The notes under the pieces are model-generated. The model did not search any database. It saw only the letters and a program-made list of their open reading frames with translations, and was not told where the DNA came from. Made by a program: the position numbers and the translations under genes. This document shows, piece by piece, positions 1 through 9,230 of a stretch of DNA of 64,000 nt (positions are counted from its first letter, which is position 1; the number at the start of each line of letters is the position of its first letter). Origin of the DNA: Phycisphaerales bacterium. GTDB taxonomy: Bacteria; Planctomycetota; Phycisphaerae; Phycisphaerales; UBA1924. Where the stretch lies: positions 124,001 to 188,000 of the forward strand of contig JAJDDF010000012.1 in NCBI GenBank assembly GCA_029260455.1, given 5' to 3'.

Positions 1-2345
1 ATGAGTTCGGCGATACTTGCTTGTTCGGCGGCGAAACGCTGCATGGGTCCGCGTGCAAGAAGAAGTCGCCCCGCACGCCGGGCCGCGAGTTCTGTGAGCG
101 GCGCAATGGTGATCTGTCCTTCGGGCAAACGCTCGGCGAGCGAATGCCATTGCAACCAGAGCCCCGCAGCCGCGGGCGCGGGATCAATCGCGTGGGATTC
201 TGGAGCGCTACCGTGTCCGGCGATCCCCCATGCAGCATCTTGTGAAGGTGTTGGCGATGAGTGCACCGAGGTGGCGAGTTCGTAGGCATCGACAAGCATT
301 CGCGGCGTCTCGCCAATGCCGGATAGTGCGTGCGCCCCGCGTAATTCCAGCAACCGTTCAATGAGAATGCGCTGCGCCGTGTGTGTCCAAAGTGCATCAC
401 CCGAAGGTGGCATGCGCCGCCCGGTTGTGCGTTCGATCACCTCGGAAAACCCCGTGTTCGAAGTCGAAGCCAGAGGCACAGCCTTGAGTAAACCATCTAC
501 AAGGCGCATATCTTCGGGTAAGTCAATGATGATGCGCTGCGCGAGTTGCTGCACAGATCTCGGTGCGCCAAATGCAGCAGCCTCTGCGAGCAAATCAGCT
601 TCAAGCTGCGTCGAAGGACCGCCGTTATTCATCAGGAGATAGAGCTGCTCAATTCTTGCCTGTTCGTCACGGCGCGCACCAAGAAATGATTGCCCCCACT
701 GGCCAAATCGCGCAATATCACGTGGGCTGCGCGATTCCGGCTCGGGCGGTTCCATGGCAGCGATTGCCAAATCAACTGCATTGTCAGCGGCATCATCATG
801 CCCTGCGGTGCGCTGCGCCGCTGCAGCGCTGAGATACGCCCCGGCGGCAGCCTCGCGCGCCGCAGAGAGCCTTCTGGCAGGAGATGTGTGAAGATAATCA
901 TCGGTCGCGTGTCGCCATCGCATCGCAAAGGCATCAGTAGCGCGCAAAGGTTGTCCCAGCGTTAATGCAAATGCATCACGCACGCGCGTTCTCGCAGCGG
1001 CATCAGCATCCGTACTCAACCGTGTGTTCCCCGCTAATCCGGGAACAAGACGAGCCTCTGCGAGCTCGCGCACAGTAAATGCCAACTGTTCACTTGAAAT
1101 ATTACGATCTTCAAACCATGCCAAAAGTGCCTGAGTTGCAATGTGCTCTCGCCAATTGACGCGCGAGGCAAGCTCCGTGATCGCATTCCTGCCTGCGGCG
1201 CTATCTCCGGATGAAAGATCCGTGCGCATGAGATGCGTCAGCGCGCGCACCAATGTGGTTGTTCCTTCATTTTCATTTGCGCGCGAGAGCGCCTGCGCGG
1301 TTTTACCCCAGCTTTCCCATGCACTCATCGGAGCATTGTGTGAAATATATTCCAGTGCAAGTCGTTCGAGTCCGATCGAAGCACCCCGCCAGAAATCGCC
1401 ATCGACCGCGCGGCGTGTTTCCGGTCTTGGCAATGCCGTGCGCACAGATCGCACGCGCCGTTCTGCATCAGGCGGCAAGCGAATGGTGTCAACTGCGCTT
1501 GCCCACGCTGAGGCAAACGCAACAGCGCTGGGTGATAACTCATTGACAAACTTCTGATTTCTCAATGCGTGCGCCGGTGCAAGCACTTGATTAGTCATTT
1601 CAGTTGAAACACGCGTATCATTTTGTGCGGTGCCCGCTGACGCAATCGCATCGCGGAGCAGGATGGTGACATCCGCGACAATATCTGGTGCTAAGGTGGT
1701 CCAGTGTTCAGCTAATGCAGCGACCGACCGCTCAAAGATGGCGTGCGCAGCTTCTGGTTGTGTGGCAAACGCACGCTGATCCAGATTCGCAAGCGCCTGA
1801 AACAACTCGCGCGTATCGAGAATCGCAGCATCCGGCAAGGCCAATGACTGCGATGATGCCGCCGCGGAGGCCGTGACTGTCGATGTTGCAAGTGATGGCA
1901 CCTGCTGCACAGGAATATTCTGCACTTCTGAATTCCCGAGCGTGCCCGCAATGATGACAACAAGTCTGGCGGCCATCACAGCGCTCAGTGCAAACATGAC
2001 AATCGCCGACGTGCGCAAGAGCGTCGGCCGTGTGGCATGGTTCGAATCGCTCGTTGCCGCCGATGGCTGCGCATCATGAGGATCGTCATGTTCGGTGTAA
2101 ACATCGGGAGGTAATACAGATGCGGCTGGCATGTGCTCTACACGATCGGGGGCACCAATCTCATCGTTGCCGATTTCGTGAATCAATGTATACACATCCT
2201 GCATTGTGAGGCCATGCACGAGTGCAAGTGCCCCAAGACGCCGGCGTGCCTCGCTATTTACACCGCCAGCCTGAAATACGATATGGCGCGCGAGCCGGGC
2301 AAGGTCCTGCTCAGACGGCTTTGGTGTTGGCGCAGCCTCTGTCAT
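1..2345 (-). CDS. Membrane-anchored helical-repeat protein, 3' end outside window
   Basis: An open frame runs from the ATG at 2345 to the window edge (781 codons) with no stop, so the C terminus is missing. Residues 1-105 are a soluble, probably cytoplasmic part (starts MTEAAPTPKP). Residues about 112-135 form one hydrophobic membrane helix (IVMFALSAVMAARLVVIIAG). The rest is long, Ala-rich and helical, resembling TPR-type repeats, and probably lies on the periplasmic side. The ATG overlaps the stop of the preceding gene as ATGA, so it is the last visible member of a seven-gene coupled operon with ExbB/ExbD-like genes. I recognise no enzyme motif; function is unknown, and a scaffold role in the same envelope complex is inference. 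Confidence 0.8.
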   Translation of the reverse strand, partial: MTEAAPTPKPSEQDLARLARHIVFQAGGVNSEARRRLGALALVHGLTMQDVYTLIHEIGNDEIGAPDRVEHMPAASVLPPDVYTEHDDPHDAQPSAATSDSNHATRPTLLRTSAIVMFALSAVMAARLVVIIAGTLGNSEVQNIPVQQVPSLATSTVTASAAASSQSLALPDAAILDTRELFQALANLDQRAFATQPEAAHAIFERSVAALAEHWTTLAPDIVADVTILLRDAIASAGTAQNDTRVSTEMTNQVLAPAHALRNQKFVNELSPSAVAFASAWASAVDTIRLPPDAERRVRSVRTALPRPETRRAVDGDFWRGASIGLERLALEYISHNAPMSAWESWGKTAQALSRANENEGTTTLVRALTHLMRTDLSSGDSAAGRNAITELASRVNWREHIATQALLAWFEDRNISSEQLAFTVRELAEARLVPGLAGNTRLSTDADAAARTRVRDAFALTLGQPLRATDAFAMRWRHATDDYLHTSPARRLSAAREAAAGAYLSAAAAQRTAGHDDAADNAVDLAIAAMEPPEPESRSPRDIARFGQWGQSFLGARRDEQARIEQLYLLMNNGGPSTQLEADLLAEAAAFGAPRSVQQLAQRIIIDLPEDMRLVDGLLKAVPLASTSNTGFSEVIERTTGRRMPPSGDALWTHTAQRILIERLLELRGAHALSGIGETPRMLVDAYELATSVHSSPTPSQDAAWGIAGHGSAPESHAIDPAPAAAGLWLQWHSLAERLPEGQITIAPLTELAARRAGRLLLARGPMQRFAAEQASIAEL

Positions 2346-5104
2346 GACCCGCCCTCACTCAATGATTGCGAAAGAGTGGCATCGAGTTCGCGCAAGCGCT
2401 CACCCCAAGGCGCAGGGCCATAGGTCGGATGCAACACACGGTGTTGGTTCATCACCTGTCGCGCTCTCGCAGGGTCATGCACTGCAAGCAGTTGTACCAA
2501 ACGATATTTCGCTTCAAACCATTTGGCTTTACCCGGGGGAAGTCCTGTCAAGAGCATCCGCCATGCCTCAAGTGCCTGCTCAAGGTGGCCTGCTGCTTCA
2601 TGTAATTCTGCTGCTCGGCGCAGCGCTTGCCCATCGCGAGGCTGCGCGTCGAGAATGCGCTGATTGAATGCTTCAGCGCGCTCAGCAACTGATTTGTCAT
2701 TCGCTCCAAATTGAAGGGCACACAGCGCCCCAACCAGTTCTCGACATATATGCAACGCTTCCGCATCCGAAGCTGAGTCCTCAGACTGTTGGTCGAGTAG
2801 CTGAATAAATGGCACACTCGCATCAACAAGTTGGCGAGCTGCTGTGGTCTGTTCATCACTCAAGGGCACAAGAGGGACTGCGGCATCGGATGATCTTATT
2901 CGCAACCACACACGCCGAGTGTGTTGAAAGAAGAGACGCTGCGCTGCAACAGCATAGCGCTGGTCTTGTGACTGAAGTGCACGCACCAACTCCTGTGCGC
3001 GCTCTACATCACCATCAGCGAATGCCACTTGAGCACGGCGGTAGGTGAGTTCATCGGCAATACCTGAATCTGACAATCCCTCTGCAACCAACGCATCAGC
3101 AACATCAAGGGCTGCCTGCGCCCGTGCAGTATCTGGCGCACTCATCGTCATGGCGACCTCTGCCATGCGCCGCGCGCGAAGCACAGCGCGCAAGGCGGCA
3201 TCTTCACTGTCGCGTGCACTGCGACGATCATCGGCGAGCAACGGCTCTGCCATCGCAAGGTATCGTGCGGCCATCCAGTCGCGCTCAGAAGAAGTTGATG
3301 CTTCGCGCCATGCTTCATAGGCGAGCCGAGTGGCCTGGCGTTCGGCGCTCGCGCGCATCGGGCTTGCGGAATCGATTTTGCGCAACATCTCGATGCGCTG
3401 TTCAAGTGATAACGTGCTCGTGCCGGATCGACGTATCGTGATGGCTGCCGCTTGCGGATGCTCTGGATATGTTGCAAGGAAGCGAACTTCAAGACGATCG
3501 CGCCGCGTTTCGATTGCACTGGAATCATTTGAAAGATTGTCTTCAAGCACCTGCTGAAGCGTATGAATTGCCATCCAGAGCGCTGCTGCGGCGCGGACAG
3601 GATCACGCAGCTCGCGCGCTGCGCGTTCAAAGGCATCGGCAGCAGCCAACAAGCCCGCGTCAGCTTCAAGGGCGACACCTTCACTCGGTGCGGTTCCAGC
3701 GTAATAGCGCGACAAACCAAGCAACATCACTGCGCTGCCCAGTGCATCTGGATACTCCGCAGCATCTGAAGCATTCAATGCCGCTTCAAACTGTGCACTT
3801 GCCATCAAGTAGGACGCAGCGATCGACACATCGGTCGTGGGCGCATCGGCTTCACCTCGCAATTCGTGCGCATCGCGTGCTTGCTGATACAAGCGCAACG
3901 CCCGCACCTGATGCGCGACAAAAGTGTCGCCGCCAAGTTGATCAAGTCCAAACCGGCGGGACAAATCAAGCACATGCCCAAGTTCATTTGCCGCAACCAA
4001 TGCTGCCAGAGCCCGATCGCGCACCACATTCCGCGCTCGCTCGTCACGCGGTGCGAGTGGCCCATCGGCAGCACTTGATATTGCAAGCGCCGCGAGGAGC
4101 CTTGCATCAGCAACATCCATCGATTCGCCTGCTGCTTCCAAATCATTCGAGAAAACAAGGCCTGTCACCGCTTCCCAGCGCCCGACCTGTGCCAAAGCAA
4201 TCGCGCGGCGCTGACGCAACACCGCGATCGCGCCTGAATGCACATTACTCGATTCATCGAGCGTTTTGAACCATGCTTGGGCCTCCACAGTGTCGCCAGC
4301 ATGCGCACGCGCCGCTGCTGCTGCGACCGCTGCTCTGGCGACATGTTCGAACACAAGTGTGCCTTCTGGCAATCGTTCGAGCTCCGGCGCGCGACCACGC
4401 CGCGCATTGAGTAACCACCCGAGGTGCGCCAATGATTGTTTCGCACGCACAATGCGCCGCTCGGGCAGGGGCTCAAGATCTGCAGCATGCAGCGCCGACC
4501 ACCCCGCAAGATAATGCGACATGGAACGAAGACGCCCGGCTTCTGCCTTGCGCTCTGACCACGCTCGCGACATGCCTGGGCGGCGTTCATTGGTCTCGCG
4601 CTGTTCATAGAGTTGGTATTCACCTTGGGCACGATCTGCCAAGCGGTCAAGTTCGCCGGTGAGTTCATTCAACCTGCGCAACGTCACCTGACGATCCGAT
4701 TCGTCGGCCATCGCCATCATCCATTGCGATGCGGTTTCTTCAAGCTGCCTGTATGTGACGCGCGCAAGACTCAATCGAAGCTCTGTCGTGGCTTCCTTGG
4801 GGGCATTACGGATCAAGTCGGCTGCGGCCGCTTCCAGACGCCGTCGCTGTTCATCATTTTCTGTGTCATCAAGCAATCGTGCGTAGGCGCCGGCAAGCAC
4901 CTGCACGGCATCGGCCCTCTCTTCACCTGGGCGCATCGCAGCGATGCGATTAGATAGCCGGCGCACGAGCAATTCATCAAGGCCGATTTTTTCAAGATAG
5001 CGATCGACAATCGCATCAGCTTCAGCCGTCACATCAGCAGCGCGCACAACACTACAACCGATCGCCAGCGTAAGGACGGCAACTGTGATGCGCATCCATT
5101 GCAT
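2342..5104 (-). CDS. Exported TPR-like repeat protein of the ExbB/ExbD operon
   Basis: About 920 residues. I chose the ATG at 5104 (MQWMRITVAV) because GGAG lies 10 nt upstream and the preceding gene stops at 5109; an in-frame ATG at 5128 would overlap that gene. Residues 1-22 form a signal peptide (hydrophobic ITVAVLTLAIGCSVV, then RAAD). The remainder is an almost continuous array of amphipathic, Ala-rich helices of TPR type, with no catalytic motif. It probably sits in the periplasm and acts as a scaffold. It is coupled to its neighbours: 4 nt after the second ExbD-like gene, and its TGA overlaps the next ATG. Similar TPR genes beside exbB/exbD occur in planctomycetes (general knowledge); no substrate can be named. 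Confidence 0.8.
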   Translation of the reverse strand: MQWMRITVAVLTLAIGCSVVRAADVTAEADAIVDRYLEKIGLDELLVRRLSNRIAAMRPGEERADAVQVLAGAYARLLDDTENDEQRRRLEAAAADLIRNAPKEATTELRLSLARVTYRQLEETASQWMMAMADESDRQVTLRRLNELTGELDRLADRAQGEYQLYEQRETNERRPGMSRAWSERKAEAGRLRSMSHYLAGWSALHAADLEPLPERRIVRAKQSLAHLGWLLNARRGRAPELERLPEGTLVFEHVARAAVAAAAARAHAGDTVEAQAWFKTLDESSNVHSGAIAVLRQRRAIALAQVGRWEAVTGLVFSNDLEAAGESMDVADARLLAALAISSAADGPLAPRDERARNVVRDRALAALVAANELGHVLDLSRRFGLDQLGGDTFVAHQVRALRLYQQARDAHELRGEADAPTTDVSIAASYLMASAQFEAALNASDAAEYPDALGSAVMLLGLSRYYAGTAPSEGVALEADAGLLAAADAFERAARELRDPVRAAAALWMAIHTLQQVLEDNLSNDSSAIETRRDRLEVRFLATYPEHPQAAAITIRRSGTSTLSLEQRIEMLRKIDSASPMRASAERQATRLAYEAWREASTSSERDWMAARYLAMAEPLLADDRRSARDSEDAALRAVLRARRMAEVAMTMSAPDTARAQAALDVADALVAEGLSDSGIADELTYRRAQVAFADGDVERAQELVRALQSQDQRYAVAAQRLFFQHTRRVWLRIRSSDAAVPLVPLSDEQTTAARQLVDASVPFIQLLDQQSEDSASDAEALHICRELVGALCALQFGANDKSVAERAEAFNQRILDAQPRDGQALRRAAELHEAAGHLEQALEAWRMLLTGLPPGKAKWFEAKYRLVQLLAVHDPARARQVMNQHRVLHPTYGPAPWGERLRELDATLSQSLSEGGS

Positions 5105-5108
5105 GATG

Positions 5109-5531
5109 CTACAACTCCATTGGCACATAGGTCACCTTTACAAATCCAGCATCGCGCGCTGCCTGAATGGCTTCGATCGCCCACTGCGTTGCAACGTTAC
5201 CTGATCCTTTTATGAAAACACCACCATCTTTCGGTAATGATTCAAGCACCTCGCGGAGCGCATCAGATGATCGCAGCACATGCTCGCCGATGCGAAACGC
5301 AGGCTCACCTGCAACGGGAGCGACTTCGACAACCTGTGGCTGTAAGTCTGCGGCGCGGCCACCTGCAATCTGTTGGGCCATCAGCGCCGGCGCAAGATGA
5401 CTTTCCGGCGGTGCGTATGACGTTGATGCAAGAAAATAGATCAACAACAAAAAAATCATGTCCACCATGCTGACCAACTGTAATGGTCGCATGCGGCGAT
5501 TACGATTCGTTGTTGGTGGAGACAGTTTCAT
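5109..5531 (-). CDS. ExbD/TolR-family protein, second copy
   Basis: 140 residues. The start ATG at 5531 (MKLSPPTTNR) overlaps the TGA of the first ExbD-like gene as ATGA. Residues about 15-38 contain the family's single membrane helix with the proton-pathway Asp (LVSMVDMIFLLLIYFL), preceded by a basic stretch (NRNRRMRP). The periplasmic domain of about 100 residues ends in the beta-strand pattern typical of ExbD/TolR. In the known family an ExbD dimer sits in an ExbB pentamer and uses proton flow to do mechanical work at the envelope. Two different ExbD genes with one ExbB suggest a heterodimer. No TonB or TolA gene is nearby. Confidence 0.9.
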   Translation of the reverse strand: MKLSPPTTNRNRRMRPLQLVSMVDMIFLLLIYFLASTSYAPPESHLAPALMAQQIAGGRAADLQPQVVEVAPVAGEPAFRIGEHVLRSSDALREVLESLPKDGGVFIKGSGNVATQWAIEAIQAARDAGFVKVTYVPMEL

Positions 5532-5980
5532 CGCCCACCTCCAGTGCGCACTGCGCCGGGTGGCACACGCGTGGCAAGTCGCCATGAGCGCACGCCCTGA
5601 TCGATCATGCCTTGCGCAAGGTGGTTGATATGCAGTAGTGGTGCTGACCGATCGGCGCGTACGACCACATCCAGAGACTGCGCTTCGCCTCCAACTTTTT
5701 CAATTTCAACTGCGATCATGTTCATCATCCGGTCAAAATCAATGTCCTCACCGTCGACGATAAAATTGCCGTCAGATTCGATATTGATCACAAGACCGGG
5801 TGTCGTAGACTCCGGCCCTTCTTCGCCGGGTACTTCTGTGAGTTGAAGGTCGGCCCGGGTCATGCGTACAAATGACGATGTTGTGACAAAGAAAATGATC
5901 AGTAAAAAAACAACATCCACCATCGACGTGAGGTCGGGCTCGATCAGACGCTGGCGAGTTGATTCTGCAGTAAAACGCAT
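5528..5980 (-). CDS. ExbD/TolR-family protein, first copy
   Basis: 150 residues, close to the family norm. The N terminus RQRLIEPDLTSMVDVVFLLI holds the cytoplasmic leader and the start of the membrane helix with the conserved Asp (SMVDVVFLL). The periplasmic part includes the typical segment LDVVVRADRSAPLLHI, where ExbD proteins usually read 'V.I.AD......V'. The ATG at 5980 lies 3 nt after the TolQ-like stop, and the TGA overlaps the next ATG. It differs clearly from the second copy (acidic insert VPGEEGPEST), so the pair is not a recent duplication. It probably forms the stator rod of a proton-driven motor with the TolQ-like protein. Confidence 0.92.
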   Translation of the reverse strand: MRFTAESTRQRLIEPDLTSMVDVVFLLIIFFVTTSSFVRMTRADLQLTEVPGEEGPESTTPGLVINIESDGNFIVDGEDIDFDRMMNMIAVEIEKVGGEAQSLDVVVRADRSAPLLHINHLAQGMIDQGVRSWRLATRVPPGAVRTGGGR

Positions 5981-5983
5981 GAT

Positions 5984-6928
5984 TCAAGTTGATTGGGAAC
6001 CGGCAACATGTGGCGGGTGGTCCGGCCGCTTTGATGGTGCCTGACCGGGTTCATCGGGGCGCCCCGGACGCGGAATTGGTGCAGCAGCAGGCGCGGGCGC
6101 ATTCGCTGGTGCGGGTGTGGGACGCACTGCCTGCTGAACTGCGGGCGCGGGCACAGGTGATTGCGCAGGCGCAGACGGTTGTGCGGGGATAGGCGCAGTG
6201 CGCTGTGGCACGGGGCGCGCACCTTCCAGATGAACAGCGAGATCATCGATAACCACAGCTGTATCGGCAGCAATTTTCTCAATGCGATTGCGAAAGAATG
6301 TCACTACCGCAGTTGCTGGAATTGCAAGCACAAGCCCCTGAATCGTTGTCACGAGCGCAACAGAAATATCACCCGCCAACTGATCTGGTCGCGCAAAGCC
6401 CTGCGATGTTGAAATTGTTGAGAATGCCCCAAGAATGCCGACCACCGTGCCCAAGAGGCCCAGCATCGGGGCAATCGAAGCGACCAGCGCCATCGCGTCG
6501 AGCGATCGTCCAAGTCGCGCCACTTGTTCCTGACCTGCTTCTTCAAGAGCTGCTTTGAGTTCGAGCGCCCCAAAGGGCGAGCGCCGGTATCGATCAAGAC
6601 CGGACCCAACGACGCGCGTCAGGAAACATTCGTTCTCTTCAACACGGCAAAACGCGATGGCATCATCAACGCGCCCCTTGGAGAGCATGCTGTCGAGTTC
6701 ATCAATGGCGTGCTGTGGCGCAAGGGCCGCAGCACGAATCTGGATGAGATGCGTCACGAGCAGGGCGAGCGCGACGATCGACATAAGAATAATCACATAG
6801 CCGATCACACCGCCTGCGCGAATGTAATCAAGCAATGACATCGATGGCGCAACGGCACCTTCACCCACCGGGGGGGCCGCGAGCAATGTCGTCAGGATGT
6901 GGTCCGCCGAGGCGGTCAATGTCATCAT
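5984..6928 (-). CDS. MotA/TolQ/ExbB proton-channel protein with Pro/Ala-rich C-terminal tail
   Basis: 314 residues with the ExbB/TolQ three-helix layout: helix 1 at about 38-62 (GYVIILMSIVALALLVTHLI), then a large cytoplasmic loop, helix 2 (VASIAPMLGLLGTVVGILGA) and helix 3 (VALVTTIQGLVLAIPATAVV), with the family signature GLLGTV..GI..AF. The last 80 or so residues are unusual: a Pro/Ala-rich segment (for example PAPANAPAPAAAPIPRPGRP). By family topology this tail should be cytoplasmic. The ATG overlaps the stop of the upstream exported-protein gene (ATGA). It would be the channel subunit working with the two ExbD proteins encoded next. Confidence 0.93.
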   Translation of the reverse strand: MMTLTASADHILTTLLAAPPVGEGAVAPSMSLLDYIRAGGVIGYVIILMSIVALALLVTHLIQIRAAALAPQHAIDELDSMLSKGRVDDAIAFCRVEENECFLTRVVGSGLDRYRRSPFGALELKAALEEAGQEQVARLGRSLDAMALVASIAPMLGLLGTVVGILGAFSTISTSQGFARPDQLAGDISVALVTTIQGLVLAIPATAVVTFFRNRIEKIAADTAVVIDDLAVHLEGARPVPQRTAPIPAQPSAPAQSPVPAPAVQQAVRPTPAPANAPAPAAAPIPRPGRPDEPGQAPSKRPDHPPHVAGSQST

Positions 6929-8112
6929 GGGCGCTCCTGTAACTCTTTCGATGCGGCAAGGGCGGTGTCCAGCCAGACGAGCGCCGCATCAGCGCCCCCA
7001 TGGTACGTCGTCATGGTGAACAGTTCATTGCGCAAACGGTTTGCCGCTGCAGTTTCGCCGCGATGCGAAACTTCAAGTGCTGCATGGGCAAGTGCAATCG
7101 CAGCAAGCGCAGGCATACTCACTTGAAATCGCGCGGGCGCATGTAATATCTGCTCGAGCGCGCGATCTCGATCGGCATTATCATCTTCGAGCAATAATGA
7201 TCGTCCGATCGCAACCCGCGCCCATGCATCGCGCCAGGTGCCCTGCGCGTCGACGGTGATTTGATCCAGCACCGCCCGGGCGCTTGCTCGCTGTTGCGAA
7301 TCGCCAACCCGTGCGATGACAATCGCTGCCACAAGGCGTTCGCCCGCCTGCGCTGTGGGTGCAAGCGACTCTTGGGCAAGTGTCGCAATGCGATCGCTAT
7401 CTGTGCGACGCGTGCTTTCCCACGTTGCTGCGATGCCATACCACTCGCGCAATCTGCCTTCAAGTGATGAACTGCTTCCAGCGGTACCGCGCGCATCACT
7501 GAGCAATTGCGCCAGACCATCCACGGCAGGTCCATCAAGCCACATGGGAGGCATTGCTTCAATAAGTGATGTCTCACCATCAACGAGCGGACGGTGGACC
7601 ACCCATTCACTTCGCGCTCCGGTTTCATGTTCGCCCGCAAGACGCGCGCCCAGCCGGCGCAGACGAAGGGAATCCAGCCACGGCTCCACAGCATGAACCG
7701 CATCACCTCGCGCAAGGGCGCAGCGCGCCATCCCCTCAGCGGCAAGCAACGGTGTTGGCCCCGTCTTCCCTACGCAGCGCTCATACAGCTCTTCAAACAA
7801 AGGTGTTGCGAGCGTGACATCACCACGGTCAAGCCGCACGCGCCCGCGCCATGCCAGTTCAGAAATGTCTGAATACTCGCCGGCTTCCTCCGCATGCACA
7901 CCCGCCACAGTGCGCACTGCATCCCAGCCGATCGTGCGCGGTGCATCACCACCAATATGGACACCACCGATATCAACACTCAGGATCGGTTCATCAAGCA
8001 CATTTCCGCCGCGCAGGACAATTGTCTCGCCCGATGCTGTGCTCGACAGCAGCGCAACAATGACTGCACTACTGTGCAACAACGATCGCAGTTGATTCGG
8101 GCTACGAGTCAT
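6925..8112 (-). CDS. Exported protein of unknown function in the ExbB/ExbD operon
   Basis: 395 residues starting MTRSPNQLRS, with a signal peptide (SSAVIVALLSSTASGET). After it come short beta-rich segments (VLRGGNVLDEPILSVDIGGV) and then helical repeats resembling TPR from about residue 90. No catalytic motif is visible. Both ends are coupled: its ATG overlaps the vWA gene's TGA, and its TGA overlaps the ATG of the TolQ-like gene. Its place between a vWA protein and the proton channel suggests a periplasmic partner of the same complex; this is inference from context only. Confidence 0.8.
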   Translation of the reverse strand: MTRSPNQLRSLLHSSAVIVALLSSTASGETIVLRGGNVLDEPILSVDIGGVHIGGDAPRTIGWDAVRTVAGVHAEEAGEYSDISELAWRGRVRLDRGDVTLATPLFEELYERCVGKTGPTPLLAAEGMARCALARGDAVHAVEPWLDSLRLRRLGARLAGEHETGARSEWVVHRPLVDGETSLIEAMPPMWLDGPAVDGLAQLLSDARGTAGSSSSLEGRLREWYGIAATWESTRRTDSDRIATLAQESLAPTAQAGERLVAAIVIARVGDSQQRASARAVLDQITVDAQGTWRDAWARVAIGRSLLLEDDNADRDRALEQILHAPARFQVSMPALAAIALAHAALEVSHRGETAAANRLRNELFTMTTYHGGADAALVWLDTALAASKELQERP

Positions 8113-9113
8113 TTCGTGCGCCTCACAACATGGGTATACGTGCCGCCAGTTGATCGGGCGATAGCGCGCATGATGTCAGCAGAATCATCTTCAATAAAGG
8201 TGATGCAGTGAATCACCGCCTGCTTGCCCCCCGTGCGGTTGAGCTTTAGAATGGGCCCGACAAGCGCCGCCTCGACTTCCGGCGTGAACTTGCCATCGGT
8301 CATGAAGTAAATGGCATCGGGACGCGGGCGCATCGCAAGCACGCGCTCAAAGGCGGGGATGGGATTGGTTGCCCCGCGCGGTTGAATGGCTGCGACGTCA
8401 ATCTCTGCCTGGCGCTTGAATCGATCCGTCGCAGGCCGCCAGCGCGCCCCCGTCAATGGCACCGCCTTACTGTTGTACAGAACGATTGCGAAGGTTGTAT
8501 TTTCGAGCAGGCCCCGAACCGAAGCAATCAATTCGGCGCGCAACGCTTGAATTCGATCGCCCAGCATCGAACCCGAGATGTCTGCGACATAGGCAAATCG
8601 TGAGCCGCGCGCTTCGACGCCAAAGAACCGTGCAGCGCCGCCCGAGCCATCAAAAACTTCTGATCCGCCCTCCGCGCCGACATCACCGGCGCCACCGACA
8701 TCACCAAGTTCTGAAATATCAAGCCCCGCGAGTTCTTCCTGGGCGGGAGTTGCCATATCTTCGAACTGGAACTGCTCGATCGCATCGAGGCCCTGTTCGT
8801 CAGCAAGGCTGTCAGCCAGTGAAACCTCTGCGAGTTCGGTGAGCTGACTTTCTGAGAGAATGGCAAGCGGGATTTCTGAATCGCCATCATTCGCTGAGGC
8901 TGCTGGGTTCTGAAAAAGGACTGCCGCCGCGATAGACAGCATCACGAAGTGCACAAAAAGCGAGAGGGCCACCGCAAAGAGGACCGTGGGCGTGCGCCAT
9001 AGCTTTCCAAGGCGTGAAATGACCCCGGACTCCATTGGACGGGTCGCCCGGGGTGCGCCGGAATCGATGGGGCCGTTGCGCGAGATCGGGTTGTCTGGAC
9101 GAAAATGCGGCAT
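8109..9113 (-). CDS. Membrane-anchored von Willebrand factor A (vWA) domain protein
   Basis: 334 residues from the ATG at 9113 (MPHFRPDNPISR); an in-frame ATG at 9155 exists, but a TATAAG-like -10 hexamer at 9124-9129 lies between the two. One membrane helix at about 43-67 (TVLFAVALSLFVHFVMLSIA) is followed by an acidic region and a Gly-rich linker. The vWA domain begins near residue 170 and has a complete MIDAS: DISGS at about 178-182, Thr in PRGATNP, Asp in YFMTDGKF. It should therefore bind a divalent metal and a protein ligand, probably on the periplasmic side. It is the first gene of the operon and its TGA overlaps the next ATG. vWA proteins beside channel or ATPase genes commonly assemble or regulate complexes. 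Confidence 0.88.
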   Translation of the reverse strand: MPHFRPDNPISRNGPIDSGAPRATRPMESGVISRLGKLWRTPTVLFAVALSLFVHFVMLSIAAAVLFQNPAASANDGDSEIPLAILSESQLTELAEVSLADSLADEQGLDAIEQFQFEDMATPAQEELAGLDISELGDVGGAGDVGAEGGSEVFDGSGGAARFFGVEARGSRFAYVADISGSMLGDRIQALRAELIASVRGLLENTTFAIVLYNSKAVPLTGARWRPATDRFKRQAEIDVAAIQPRGATNPIPAFERVLAMRPRPDAIYFMTDGKFTPEVEAALVGPILKLNRTGGKQAVIHCITFIEDDSADIMRAIARSTGGTYTHVVRRTK

Positions 9114-9173
9114 TCTGTATGACCTTATAGATCGGTAAACCGCCGCAAGTTCCACCCATCATCTCAAGTGGGC

Positions 9174-9202
9174 TTGACCAATCCGCCGTGAGGCCTTGAA
9201 AT
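9174..9202 (+). promoter_or_regulatory. Possible sigma-70 promoter of pyrH
   Basis: TTGACC (9174-9179) and TGAAAT (9197-9202) are separated by 17 nt, and the pyrH ATG follows 28 nt after the -10. The -35 matches the E. coli consensus at 5 of 6 positions and the -10 at 4 of 6. Whether planctomycete housekeeping sigma uses the same hexamers is not shown here. Confidence 0.35.
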
Positions 9203-9230
9203 GGCACACCTGCACCGGGAGGAATCCACT

